The notes beneath the pieces were generated by a model that saw nothing but the letters and a program-made list of their open reading frames with translations, was not told the DNA's origin and made no database searches. 33,103 nucleotides of DNA from CAZVFX01 sp964626565 (GTDB taxonomy: Bacteria > Myxococcota_A > UBA9042 > CAIXZC01). The stretch lies in assembly GCA_964626565.1 (NCBI GenBank), contig CAZVFX010000081.1, forward strand, positions 1-33,103, read 5' to 3'. The translations under genes and the position numbers were made by a program. Below, in pieces: positions 7,907 through 16,981 of this stretch. Numbering within the stretch: the stretch's first letter is position 1; every line of letters starts with the position of its first letter.

Positions 7907-8458
7907 ATGAGAGAAGACCCGCTACCCTACATGCAGCAGGTAAGCTTGTTCGAGGGGTTTGCTCTACCTGAGTTGTCGACCCTGGCCACCGCATTCCAGG
8001 TGAGACGACTGAAGCCTGGGGAGACCCTGTGCCGGGAAGGGGAACCGGCGCCGTCGTTCTTCATTGTGGTGACGGGGATCATTTCCGTATTCAAGGAAGT
8101 CTCGGACGAGGTCCGGCAGCGTCTCGCCACCATCGGGCGCAACTGCATGCTCGGCCAGGTCGCCCTTATCGACGGCGGCCGCCGTTCGGCGACCATGCAG
8201 GCGGGCTCGCCTGCCATTCTGCTGGAGTGCGGACGTCAGGAGTTCGAACTGTTGCTGAACGCCAACAACCCGTTTGCCTACAAGGTGTTGGATTTTACGG
8301 TCACCGATCTTTCGAAGCGCTTGCGCCAGGCAAACCGGCGGCTGGAGGAGATGCTGGCAGACCCGGGCCGTACCATTTCAATGATCTACGACGCATTCGT
8401 CGAGGTTGGCAAAGCCGTCCACGAGACCGGGGAGTTCAAGGCCACTGCGTTCAGGTAG
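7907..8458 (+). CDS. Cyclic-nucleotide-binding-domain protein 2
   Basis: A 183-aa protein with one cNMP-binding barrel, paralogous to the gene just upstream. The cassette reads LGQVALID (residues 82-89) followed by RRSAT, so the usual Glu of the GE(M/L)AL motif is Gln here. This may weaken or change nucleotide preference. The C-terminal half is helical with no recognised effector domain. A strong AGGAGGAAGGAG ribosome site precedes the ATG at 7907. It probably forms a unit with the upstream paralog. The sensed ligand and partner are unknown. Confidence 0.88.
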   Translation: MREDPLPYMQQVSLFEGFALPELSTLATAFQVRRLKPGETLCREGEPAPSFFIVVTGIISVFKEVSDEVRQRLATIGRNCMLGQVALIDGGRRSATMQAGSPAILLECGRQEFELLLNANNPFAYKVLDFTVTDLSKRLRQANRRLEEMLADPGRTISMIYDAFVEVGKAVHETGEFKATAFR

Positions 8459-8537
8459 GACGCGGTCCTGGGCCTGGGGTGACGCAAGCCCCTCGCTCGC
8501 ACTCAGGGTACTGTTGAATTCGGGATGGAGTGGAGAC

Positions 8538-10229
8538 ATGACAAGGTTCCTGCTCATACTGGTTGCGAGTCTGTCACTCGCCTGTTCTGGAGGGTCATCC
8601 GGAAGCGAGGAGGACTCGATTCCGGCGGACGACGCGGCCTTAGAGGAGTCGACCAGCGGCTGCGAAGAGGGTTTGGCCTGTGATGATGGCGATCCGTGCA
8701 CCTCTGACGACAAATGCGTAGCAGGCGCTTGCGCCGGTGGGGCTCCCGTTCTTTGTGAACACTTCGAGTGTTTCGAGGGCGGGGGCTGTGACGGGGCCGG
8801 GGGATGCGACATGGGCACCCTCATGGAAGGTTGGTGTTTCATCGGTGGATTATGCGCGGAGGCGGGTGATTCCGACCCGGAAGACCCGTGCTTCGCCTGC
8901 GATCCCGAGCAGTCTACTGACGGGTGGTCGGAGGCTCCCACGGGCACGAGTTGTGAAGACGGCAATCCGTGTACAATCGATGATTTCTGCGACCATGGCG
9001 ACTGTCTCAACGGCTCGCCGCCCTCGTGTGCGGACGGCATCATGTGCACCGACGACGAGTGCGACCCGGTTGAAGGCTGTCAACACGCGTTCAACCATGA
9101 CCAGTGCAACGATGACAACCCGTGCACCAAGGACGAGTGCTCTTACGAAGGGGCGGAGACCACCGGTTGCCTGTCTTCTCCCGATGATTCGCTGGTGTGT
9201 GGCGACGGCAACGTCTGCACCTTGAACGATCGTTGTGAAGAGGGCTCTTGCGTGAGTGATGCGGAGCCGATGGATTGTGATGACGACAACCCCTGCACCG
9301 ACGACAGTTGTCACGAGGCGTTCGGCTGCCTTTACGTGTTCAACGAGAATGCGTGCGACGACGGCGCCGACTGCACTATGGAAGACGTCTGCTACTACGG
9401 CAAGTGCGTCGGCGAGGAGGACTGGTGGAATGCCTGCCCACCCTGCACCGTGGAGTTCAGCGAGCAGATCGCCAAGGTCTTCAAGCTGAGGGTGGGAGAC
9501 GGCGGCTGGGTAGGGGAAGCGGTGAACGTGGACAACGACTTGAAAACCTGCTCTCCCAACGATACCTGCGAGCAAGGACTGGACAACATGCTGGCCTTTG
9601 CCGGCCCGATGTTGAATTCGACTATTGAGGAGAATCTCCAGGCTAACACGCCGGCCAGCCCCCTCATCTTCGTGGCGGAGTTCGTGGCCCCGACGTTCGA
9701 CGGTGCGGCTTTCACGGTGAACATCCTCTATTGCGGGTTATCCGACAGCAACCCGGACTGTGATTTCATGACCCAGACGTGCACGTACCAGGCGTCGTCC
9801 ATGAACTTCGACGACCTTTGCAAACCCAACGTTTCGTTCAACAACGTCACCATCACTGATGGGCACGTGAGCGGCGGGGGTTCCGGGTACATCTTCCCGT
9901 TCAACATGACCTTTGTTGGGGGCGCCACTGCGGAGACGGTCTTATACAGCGCCCGCATCGAGGCGGAGGTGGAGACCGATGACGACGGGAACATTGTAAC
10001 CCTGAAGGGCGCTTTGGGTGGTGCGGTGACGAAGACAAACTTGAAGGAACTGGTCGTCGCCATTCCCGATGAATACATGCCCGTGCCCAAAGAGGCGGTG
10101 CTGGACCTCATAGACGCACCGCAGATAAAGCCCGACATCGACTTGAACGGTGACGGAGAAGCCGACGCGTTGTCGGTCGGGCTGGCGTTTGAGACGCTGC
10201 CCGGCGTCGTCGTTCCCTACAACCAATAA
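8538..10229 (+). CDS. Cys-rich repeat probable lipoprotein
   Basis: A 563-aa exported protein. Start 8538 (MTRFLLILVASLSLAC) gives a short signal ending in LSLAC, an imperfect lipobox, with a TGGAG ribosome site. An upstream in-frame extension lies inside the previous gene and is rejected. Residues of about 35-300 carry repeated Cys/Asp units of the CxDGNPCTxDDxC kind, suggesting many disulfides and possibly calcium binding. Residues of about 320-540 are a beta-rich domain with few Cys and no family I can name. An EF-hand-like DLNGDGEADAL lies near the end. Related repeats occur in the C25 peptidase and the lipoprotein at 30193-33018. Function unknown; a cell-surface structural or adhesive role is only a guess. 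Confidence 0.82.
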   Translation: MTRFLLILVASLSLACSGGSSGSEEDSIPADDAALEESTSGCEEGLACDDGDPCTSDDKCVAGACAGGAPVLCEHFECFEGGGCDGAGGCDMGTLMEGWCFIGGLCAEAGDSDPEDPCFACDPEQSTDGWSEAPTGTSCEDGNPCTIDDFCDHGDCLNGSPPSCADGIMCTDDECDPVEGCQHAFNHDQCNDDNPCTKDECSYEGAETTGCLSSPDDSLVCGDGNVCTLNDRCEEGSCVSDAEPMDCDDDNPCTDDSCHEAFGCLYVFNENACDDGADCTMEDVCYYGKCVGEEDWWNACPPCTVEFSEQIAKVFKLRVGDGGWVGEAVNVDNDLKTCSPNDTCEQGLDNMLAFAGPMLNSTIEENLQANTPASPLIFVAEFVAPTFDGAAFTVNILYCGLSDSNPDCDFMTQTCTYQASSMNFDDLCKPNVSFNNVTITDGHVSGGGSGYIFPFNMTFVGGATAETVLYSARIEAEVETDDDGNIVTLKGALGGAVTKTNLKELVVAIPDEYMPVPKEAVLDLIDAPQIKPDIDLNGDGEADALSVGLAFETLPGVVVPYNQ

Positions 10230-10242
10230 CGAGCCCCGCCAC

Positions 10243-13200
10243 ATGTCCCGGTCCGCTGTCCTCAGAGAGTTGCTCGCCACGTTGAGCCACTCCGGCCGCT
10301 TGCAAGTGCATGTGCAGGATGTTGAGTCAGGCGCGCTCCACTTCCTTGCCGCGCTGCTGGCGGAACAGACCGGCCGCCGGGTGGCAATGGTCACCAGGAA
10401 CTCAGGCCGGGCGAACCGTGTGTACGAGGAACTGAAGCACCTCCTGGCTCAAGGCCTGGAATGTGCGGAAGTGTTGCTCCTGCCTCCTCCCAGCGTTTCG
10501 CCCTACATCGAGGTATCGGTTGATACCCGACGGCAGCAGCAAGGTCTCGGCACCCTGGCGCGGCTTGCTTCGGGAAGGGGCGGAAGAGTGCTGGTACTGC
10601 CCGCGACGGAACTCGGCGGCCGCTTCGTACCGCCGGGCGCCCTGGCGGCTGCAGTTGGCACTCTGGAAGTGGGTGAGGAAGTCGACCGTCAGGAGTTCAT
10701 CGAGTCGCTGCTGAACGCCGGGTACGTTCGTGTCTCGTCGGTTGTTGAGTCCGGCACATTCGCAGTTCGGGGCAGCCTGATGGACCTGTTCAGCCCGGGT
10801 GAGCGGGAGCCGGTTCGAATCGACTTCTTCGGGGACGAGGTTGAATCGATAGCCAGGTTCGTTCCCGAGACTCAGGTCACAAGCCGCAAAGTATCGGCGG
10901 CTCACATCTACCCGGCGTCGCCGGCGGTTGAGTTGGGCGGTCTCCACTCCCGAGCCCGTGAGGGGTTGATGGACCTCGCCGACGAGTTGAACCTGCCGTC
11001 GTCGCGGTTAGGGGATTTTATGGAGTCTTTGCGCCAGAAGGAGCTGCCCGCAGGCTCCGAGGCGCTGCTGCCGCTTCTCACGGGCGGCGGCGTACCGCTG
11101 ACCGCGTATCTGCCGCCCGGCGACTGGCTGTTCGTATTCGAGGATCTGGCCGAAGTGCTGAAGGTGGTGCAATCCCGCCTTGAGGCGGCGGAAGCCCGCT
11201 ACGAAGCGTGCCGAGAGCGCGGGAGGTTGGCGCTGCCCCCTGCCGGCCTCTTTCTTTCGGCCGCGGAGTTGGAGAAAGAGCTCAAGCCCTTCTGCCGGGT
11301 CAACGCGGGGCCTCTCGATACGGTTGCGAACTACCGCTACTCCTTGCCTATGTGCCGTCCCCTGAAGGAGCCTCCCGAGGGTGGCTCGCGCCTGTCTGCG
11401 TTCGGCCGGAAGGCTGCTGAACTGGCGCGCTCCGGGTACCACGTTCACCTCACCGCCCCGGATGAGCGAGAGGCGCGACGGGCGGCCGCACTGGTTAAAG
11501 GGCACGGCGTGCCGGTACGGCTGCGCCGGAAGGATCTTGCCTTCCGTGACCTGGTCGGCGGCGAAGCCGCGGGAGCTATCCGAGCCTATCTGTCGGGGTT
11601 GGAGGCGGGAGTTGAATGCGCCGACCTGGGGCTTTATCTGGTCACCACCAACGACCTGTTCGGCAAGGAACGCAGCCTGCGCACCACCGACGCTAAGCCG
11701 GTGAACGAGGAGAGGCTGTTCCAGCTTGAGGAAGGGGACCACGTCGTACACCGGGACTACGGGATCGGCAGGTTTGTCGGGGTGGAGCGAAAGAAGATGG
11801 GGGCGGGGGAGTATACCTGTCTGAAGATCGTCTACGCCAAACAGGACGCACTTTACGTACCTGTACACAATGCAGGAGTAGTGCAAAGGTACGTGGGCAG
11901 CGGGCAGGCTTCACCCCGGCTGGATCGGCTGGGTGGAGCGTCGTGGAACAAGCGAGTCCAGAAGGTCAAAAAGGAGGCCCGCAAGCTGGCGATTGACCTT
12001 CTCAAGCTATATGCCAAGCGGCAGGCGGTGTCCGGATTCGCGTTTTCACCTGAAGACGACTACTTCGCCGAATTCGAAGCCTCGTTTCCCTATCAGGAGA
12101 CCCCCGACCAGGCCAGGGCCGCCGAAGAGGTGCTGGCAGACATGGAGAAGGCCAGCCCCATGGACCGGCTGGTGTGCGGCGACGTTGGTTTTGGCAAGAC
12201 CGAGGTGGCGATTCGGGCTGCGTTCAAGACGGTGCTGGACGGCAGGCAGGTTGCGGTGCTGGTGCCGACCACGGTGCTCGCTGAGCAACATCGACTCACC
12301 TTTGCCGAACGACTGAAGACCTACCCGGTCACGGTGGAGAGCGTCAGCCGGTTCAAAAGCAAGGCGGCCCAGAACGAGGTACTCAAGAGACTGAAGGCGG
12401 GGCGGGTCGACATAATCGTGGGAACCCACAGGTTGTTGAGCGGCGACGTGGATTTCAAGGAGCTGGGCTTGATGGTGGTTGACGAGGAGCACCGCTTCGG
12501 GGTCGGGCACAAGGAGAAGCTCAAGGCTCTCAGGGCCGAGGTTGACGTGCTGTCAATGACCGCCACCCCGATCCCCCGTACCCTCCACATGGCTATGTCG
12601 GGAATTCGGGATCTGTCGGTGATCAAGACTCCGCCTCCGGGGCGACTCGCCATCGAGACGCACCTGGTGCACTTCGACCCGGCAGTGCTGCAGAACGCGA
12701 TCAGCACGGAATTGGAGCGCGGCGGGCAGCTCTTTTTCCTTCACAACCGGGTCCAGGACATCCTCACTGTCAAGGAGCAACTTGAAGCGCTGAATCCGGG
12801 GGTCCGTATCGGGGTAGCCCACGGACAGATGCGAGAGACGCAGCTGGAAAAGGCGATGATCAAGTTCATGGAGGGCGAATACGACCTGCTGTTGTGTACG
12901 ACCATAATCGAGTCGGGTCTGGATCTGCCAAACGTGAACACTCTTATCGTCAACAACGCGCATATGTTCGGACTCGCCCAGCTCTATCAGATCCGGGGAC
13001 GGGTCGGCCGCAGCAGCCGCCAGGCCTATGCCTACTTCATCGTGCCGCCCACTGAGTCCATGGCCACCGACGCCCGGTCGCGCCTGGCCACACTGGCGAA
13101 GTTCACCGCAGTGGGTTCCGGTTTCCAGGTTGCGGCCATAGATATGGAATTGAGGGGTGCGGGAGATCTGCTGGGCGCATCGCAGTCGGGCCACATCGCG

Positions 13201-13734
13201 GCGGTGGGCTTCGACATGTACGTCCACCTCCTCCACGAAGAGGTGGATATTCTGAAGAGTGAGCACGAGGTGGCCGCCCCGGTGGAGTGCCAGGTTGAGC
13301 TCCCCGTGGAAGTGCACTTGCCCGAGGAATACGTCCCTGATCGTCACCAGCGGCTGGTCTTCTACCGAATGGCTGCGTCGGCCGCGGACTTACCCGCGCT
13401 GGAGCGCCTGCGTTTCGAGATGCGTGACCGGTTCGGACCGTTTCCAAAGCCTGTAAGTCAGTTGCTGGCAGTGGCGGAATTGCGGGTGAGGGGCGCCAGC
13501 CTGGGCGTCAGCCGGATAGAGGTGAAGGGCAGCCGGGTGCGGCTGAATCTATCCAACTGCCCCGACCGGGTGTTGGACGGAGTGCTCGAGCTGGTCAAGA
13601 AACAACCGGCGCCGATCAAGGTGCTGCCGGAGAACGTGCTGTCGGCTGACCTGGCCCGACACGGGGCGCCTGACCCCGTGGCCAGGGTGCGACGGGTCCT
13701 CAACTACATTGAGCGGGCCGTAGACGGAAGGTAG
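10243..13734 (+). CDS. mfd: Transcription-repair coupling factor Mfd
   Basis: This ATP-dependent translocase removes RNA polymerase stalled at DNA damage and recruits UvrA. It is 1163 aa, the normal size. In order: an N-terminal UvrB-like module; the RNA-polymerase-interacting CarD-like domain (about residues 495-560, DHVVHRDYGIGRFVG); a superfamily 2 motor with Walker A GDVGFGKTE (about 646-654), DEEH box (747-750) and TATPIPRT; the motor's second half with GRVGRSSRQAYAYF; and the C-terminal TRCF domain. Start 10243 (MSRSAVL) is 13 bases after the previous gene. The longer open frame begins inside that gene and is unlikely. The ribosome site is weak. It is a housekeeping gene among surface-protein genes. 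Confidence 0.97.
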   Translation: MSRSAVLRELLATLSHSGRLQVHVQDVESGALHFLAALLAEQTGRRVAMVTRNSGRANRVYEELKHLLAQGLECAEVLLLPPPSVSPYIEVSVDTRRQQQGLGTLARLASGRGGRVLVLPATELGGRFVPPGALAAAVGTLEVGEEVDRQEFIESLLNAGYVRVSSVVESGTFAVRGSLMDLFSPGEREPVRIDFFGDEVESIARFVPETQVTSRKVSAAHIYPASPAVELGGLHSRAREGLMDLADELNLPSSRLGDFMESLRQKELPAGSEALLPLLTGGGVPLTAYLPPGDWLFVFEDLAEVLKVVQSRLEAAEARYEACRERGRLALPPAGLFLSAAELEKELKPFCRVNAGPLDTVANYRYSLPMCRPLKEPPEGGSRLSAFGRKAAELARSGYHVHLTAPDEREARRAAALVKGHGVPVRLRRKDLAFRDLVGGEAAGAIRAYLSGLEAGVECADLGLYLVTTNDLFGKERSLRTTDAKPVNEERLFQLEEGDHVVHRDYGIGRFVGVERKKMGAGEYTCLKIVYAKQDALYVPVHNAGVVQRYVGSGQASPRLDRLGGASWNKRVQKVKKEARKLAIDLLKLYAKRQAVSGFAFSPEDDYFAEFEASFPYQETPDQARAAEEVLADMEKASPMDRLVCGDVGFGKTEVAIRAAFKTVLDGRQVAVLVPTTVLAEQHRLTFAERLKTYPVTVESVSRFKSKAAQNEVLKRLKAGRVDIIVGTHRLLSGDVDFKELGLMVVDEEHRFGVGHKEKLKALRAEVDVLSMTATPIPRTLHMAMSGIRDLSVIKTPPPGRLAIETHLVHFDPAVLQNAISTELERGGQLFFLHNRVQDILTVKEQLEALNPGVRIGVAHGQMRETQLEKAMIKFMEGEYDLLLCTTIIESGLDLPNVNTLIVNNAHMFGLAQLYQIRGRVGRSSRQAYAYFIVPPTESMATDARSRLATLAKFTAVGSGFQVAAIDMELRGAGDLLGASQSGHIAAVGFDMYVHLLHEEVDILKSEHEVAAPVECQVELPVEVHLPEEYVPDRHQRLVFYRMAASAADLPALERLRFEMRDRFGPFPKPVSQLLAVAELRVRGASLGVSRIEVKGSRVRLNLSNCPDRVLDGVLELVKKQPAPIKVLPENVLSADLARHGAPDPVARVRRVLNYIERAVDGR

Positions 13735-13756
13735 CCCCGCCCCAGGAGTGTGTAAG

Positions 13757-14635
13757 ATGCGAACAATGTCCCTCATCGTCGCCATGATGCTGGCATCGTC
13801 TTTGTCGCTGGCGGAATCCAAGGCGCCAAAGCCGGGCAAACTGAAGCGTAAGCTCCCCAACCTGTTGAAGCAGTTGAAGAAGGAACGGTATGACGGGATC
13901 GCAACCTCCCCGTCAGATTTCGGTCTCTCCGGAGGAAGCAAGCTGGACAACCCCTTTTCATCGCGGTTTAGAGTGTCTGTATCTCCCAACTCTCCCCACT
14001 TCGCCCGGCAGCCGGCGGTGCAGGACGAAAAGGAGTTCCAACCCTACATCATCGAGCCCGCAGATGACGACGGGTGGTTTATCTTCTCCCGCTTTAATCC
14101 GGGCAGAGGACATGACTACACGGGAACGCAGTACCTGGTGCGCCGGTTCACCGAGACCTTCGAGGAGAAGTTCAAGATTCTTCTCAACCGCCATCTGCTC
14201 TACCGCAATACTGAAGTGCAGGACGCACGTTTCCTGAACGGCAAAGTCTACTACAATGAGGCCTGCGGCTCCTATTCATCGGGCTACAAGGGCAAGTGCT
14301 CACACCTGGCGTGCCTGGACCCGGTGTCGGACGTGGTTGTGTGGCGAACGCCCAATCTGGTATCCAACAACATCTTCATTTTCAAGGATGACGACACAAT
14401 CATCGCCGGTTACGGATTCACCGACGAGCCGGACCACCTCTTTCTGATAAGTGCGGTGGATGGAAAAGTGCTCAGCCGAACCAAGCTGGATTCTGCGCAT
14501 ACGTACCTGGAACTCAAGGGTGGCAAACTCCACGTGTTCACCCATAAGTCCCACTACGTTTTCGGGTTCAGGAAGTTGCCGGCGGCCCGAGCTTTTCCCA
14601 CAGCTTCTTGCGGTGATAGACCACGAACACGGTGA
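13757..14635 (+). CDS. Exported protein of unknown function
   Basis: A 292-aa protein with a signal peptide (MRTMSLIVAMMLASSLSLAES) and then a basic, Lys/Pro-rich stretch. The rest has repeated beta-strand patterns (DDGWFIFSRF, GKVYYNEACG, DDTIIAGYGF, LFLISAVDGKVLSRT) that recall a PQQ- or WD-like propeller, but I cannot assign a family. Start 13757 is chosen for AGGAG 8 bases upstream; GTG at 13748 overlaps that site. It starts 22 bases after mfd. Its last 68 bases overlap the 3' end of the convergent minus-strand gene, which is unusual, and the final CGDRPRTR looks unlike the rest of the protein. Confidence 0.72.
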   Translation: MRTMSLIVAMMLASSLSLAESKAPKPGKLKRKLPNLLKQLKKERYDGIATSPSDFGLSGGSKLDNPFSSRFRVSVSPNSPHFARQPAVQDEKEFQPYIIEPADDDGWFIFSRFNPGRGHDYTGTQYLVRRFTETFEEKFKILLNRHLLYRNTEVQDARFLNGKVYYNEACGSYSSGYKGKCSHLACLDPVSDVVVWRTPNLVSNNIFIFKDDDTIIAGYGFTDEPDHLFLISAVDGKVLSRTKLDSAHTYLELKGGKLHVFTHKSHYVFGFRKLPAARAFPTASCGDRPRTR

Positions 14636-15149
14636 CGAGAATCGAGGCCACGAGGGTCATGTAGATTGAAAAGACGAAGCCGGTACGGACCGCGTTTTTC
14701 CATCTGTTGTGGAGGGAGAGCAACACCTGACGGTCTTTGCTGACGATGGGCACTGCACCATCGACCTTCAGCTCGATGAAGGCGGGTATGTAGTAGGCGA
14801 TGCGGTGGCTCAAGCGGCGCGTGTCTCTTTCGGAGTAGTCGCGTCCCTTGGCCATGAGCATTTTGACCTGCTCGAACGTGGTGGCCCCTTTGGGCGTGCC
14901 GAAGCCGTGATAGGGTTCATAGCCGGCGAAGATGTGGGGCGTCTCCATGAGGCGCACAGCCTCGGGGAGCTGGTCGTCGGCGCCGCTGTTGAGTATTACT
15001 TCAGCGGGCTGGATGACGAAGTAGCGGCCGTAGAGGTTATAAGCCCACATGGCGATGCAGATGAAGGCCGCCAGTGCGGCCAGGCCGAGAAGAAAGCGGT
15101 CGAGCCACTCGGGTGCATAGAGCGGCTGTTGTGGTTGGTCCGAACACAT
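14568..15149 (-). CDS. Two-TM membrane protein of unknown function
   Basis: A 193-aa protein with one transmembrane helix near the N-terminus (LLGLAALAAFICIAMWAYNL, about residues 20-39) and one near the C-terminus (VFSIYMTLVASILVTVFVVY). Between them lie about 115 residues, probably periplasmic, with no recognised motif. The last residues (HRKKLWEKLG) are basic and so probably cytoplasmic. No clear ribosome site precedes the ATG at 15149. The 3' end overlaps the convergent upstream gene by 68 bases. I do not recognise the family. Confidence 0.65.
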   Translation of the reverse strand: MCSDQPQQPLYAPEWLDRFLLGLAALAAFICIAMWAYNLYGRYFVIQPAEVILNSGADDQLPEAVRLMETPHIFAGYEPYHGFGTPKGATTFEQVKMLMAKGRDYSERDTRRLSHRIAYYIPAFIELKVDGAVPIVSKDRQVLLSLHNRWKNAVRTGFVFSIYMTLVASILVTVFVVYHRKKLWEKLGPPATS

Positions 15150-15262
15150 GTTGCGTATGATAGAGGCGGGCGAGAGAAAAATCCACTGGAAAAAAATCTA
15201 TTAAGACGGTACTAATATGCGGGCCAATTGATTACTGGCATAAGCTTACTTGGAGGCACAAC

Positions 15263-16981
15263 ATGACGAAGTGGAAAGTTTTGAGCATTCTGGCCGCGAC
15301 CCTGTTTGCGTTGGTCGTGGGATGCGGCCGGGCCGAGCAGCCGCCCGCCGGAGAACAGCAGAAGGGACAGGCGGTAGAGAAGAAGGCTGCGGCCGGTGAG
15401 GCTTCGACGCCCGCGACCATGCCGGCCGAGGAGAAGAAAGCGACGGCAACGCCGCCGGTGGAGGCGGCAAAGGAAGCCGCTAAGCCAGTGGCTGAAGCCA
15501 AGCCTGCTGTCGAAGCAAAACCTGCTGTCGAAGCAAAACCTGCTGTCGAAGCAAAGCCTGCGGTTGAAGCGAAGCCTGCAGTTGAAGCGAAACCGCTAGC
15601 AGAGCGCAAAGTTGTCACCGAGGCAGGCAAGACAGCCCCCACCGTCGACGCTACCCGCCCGGCAGTGGAAAAGAAGGTCGCGGCCCCGGTGGAGACCCTT
15701 CCTCCCGGAGAAGAGGAGTTGGTCATCCCCGAATTGGAGAGGGTGGAAATCCCCCAGTTCACCTACCCCGAGTTCAAGGGCAAGCGCATCGCACTTATCC
15801 ACACAGGAAATGTGATCGGTGAACTTGAACCATGCGGGTGAGGCAAGCGTCTTGGCGGTCTGGCCAAGAGAACAACATGCCTCGATGCAAACAAGAACAA
15901 GTGGGACGAGTACGTGCTTCTGGATTCAGGCGACCTCTTCCACTCCCGCAACTCGGTCTCGGAAGGAGACCGGGAATCAGTGAAGGCTAAGGCTGGTCTG
16001 TATTTCACGGCCTACGGCAAGATGGGTTACGCAGGACTGGGGCTGGGCGACCGCGACCTGGGGACTTTGGGTGTTGAAGCACTTAAGGAACTGGCGGCGA
16101 AAGCCACCTTCCCCCTGCTTAACGCCAACGTGGTGGACCAGGAAGGCAAGGCGGTGTTTACGCCGTTCACCATAGTAACTGCAGGCGGATTCAAGCTCGG
16201 CTTGTTCAGCCTGGTTACCGGCGGTTCGCAGATCTCGGGTGACGAAGCGGCCAAATACAAGGTGCTGCCCCCGGCTGATGCGACCAAGGCCGCGGTGGAC
16301 GGGTTGGTTCAGCAGAACGTGGACGCAGTGATCCTCCTTTCCCACATGGACAAGCGCGAGTTGAAGAAAGTGCTCGAAGCGACCGACGGCATCGACCTGG
16401 TTCTCGGCGGTCAGTCCCCGGGCACCTCCCGGTCCATCGACGACGTGGGTAACACCTGGGCCGTTGAGACAGGCCAGAAAGGGCAGAATCTCGGCATGAT
16501 CATCCTCAACATGCCGGAGGGTGCCAAGCGGCCCTTCGTGGTGCGTGAAGCGAGCGAGAAGCTCACCCAGGAACTGGCCACGATTGACCAGCGCATCAAG
16601 CGCTACCAGAAGATGCTCGAAGGCCCGGAGCGGCCGGGTACGCGCACGCAGAACAAGTCAAGATTCAAGAGCATCGTGCAGACCATGCTCAAGCAGCGTG
16701 AAGAGTTGGTGTCCAGGGCCCGGAAGTTGGAGAAGGCCCGGGATGATGCCCCGTTCCTGTCGTTTGAGATGCTCCCGGTGAAGAAGGAACTGGCTGACGA
16801 TCCGGCGTTGAGCAAGCTGGTGGAAGAGTACAAGGCCAAGCACCCTGCGAAGCCGCACTCCCGTCCCAATGTGAAGCGCAACGCGCCGGAAAAGATGCGC
16901 CGCATCGACCCGAAGACTCTGAAGAACCTCCGCCCCATCACTCCCGGAACCACTACTGCCCCCCCGCCGGCTGGACACTAG
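15263..16981 (+). CDS. Putative selenolipoprotein, UshA/5'-nucleotidase-like fold (Sec193)
   Basis: Read as one 572-aa gene with in-frame TGA (15839-15841) decoded as selenocysteine 193. A GGAGG site precedes the ATG. The signal ends in a good lipobox (LVVGC, Cys21), followed by a Lys/Ala/Pro/Glu linker with five EAKPAV-type repeats. The core starts with RIALIHTGNVIGELEPCG, then the TGA, then GKRLGGLAKR in the same frame. The homologous family I recall reads EPCGC there, so TGA replaces the second Cys (Cys191-Gly-Sec193). Later motifs are LLDSGDLF (219-226), GLGLGDRDL (258-266), SHMD with His361, and LVLGGQSP. The classical metal ligands GNHE and GGHTH are degenerate, so nucleotidase activity is doubtful. 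The C-terminal third is charged and helical. A SECIS-like hairpin follows the TGA. Otherwise this would be a pseudogene or sequencing error. Confidence 0.8.
15503..15592 (+). repeat. Five tandem 18-bp repeats in the lipoprotein linker
   Basis: Five consecutive 18-bp units of the CCTGCTGTCGAAGCAAAA type encode six-residue PAVEAK repeats. The first two units are identical and later ones drift at synonymous positions. They make a flexible linker between the lipidated N-terminus and the folded domain. Copy number may vary between strains by slippage without breaking the frame. Confidence 0.9.
15839..15841 (+). other. In-frame TGA, predicted selenocysteine codon
   Basis: TGA sits between GAA CCA TGC GGG and GGC AAG CGT CTT in one uninterrupted frame. 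The protein resembles its family on both sides, with no gap or shift. The position matches the second Cys of the EPCGC motif, a one-base change from TGC or TGT. Confidence 0.78.
15850..15869 (+). promoter_or_regulatory. SECIS-like hairpin downstream of the TGA
   Basis: TCTTGGC pairs perfectly with GCCAAGA (7 bp) around the 6-base loop GGTCTG. The stem begins 9 bases after the TGA, and the loop's first G is the 16th base after it. This fits the bacterial SECIS pattern: a hairpin inside the coding region with G at the loop start, about 16-37 bases from UGA. The loop matches the GGUCU loop of E. coli fdhF as I recall it. An outer GGCA/TGCC pairing (15842-15845 with 15878-15881) could extend it. 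Confidence 0.75.

Noticed and set aside
15839..15914. Lipoprotein fragment 15263-15841 and a separate enzyme starting with GTG at 15914
   Set aside because: The GTG at 15914 lies inside the conserved VLLDSGDLF strand, and the residues between TGA and GTG continue the family motif. A true separate start is very unlikely.
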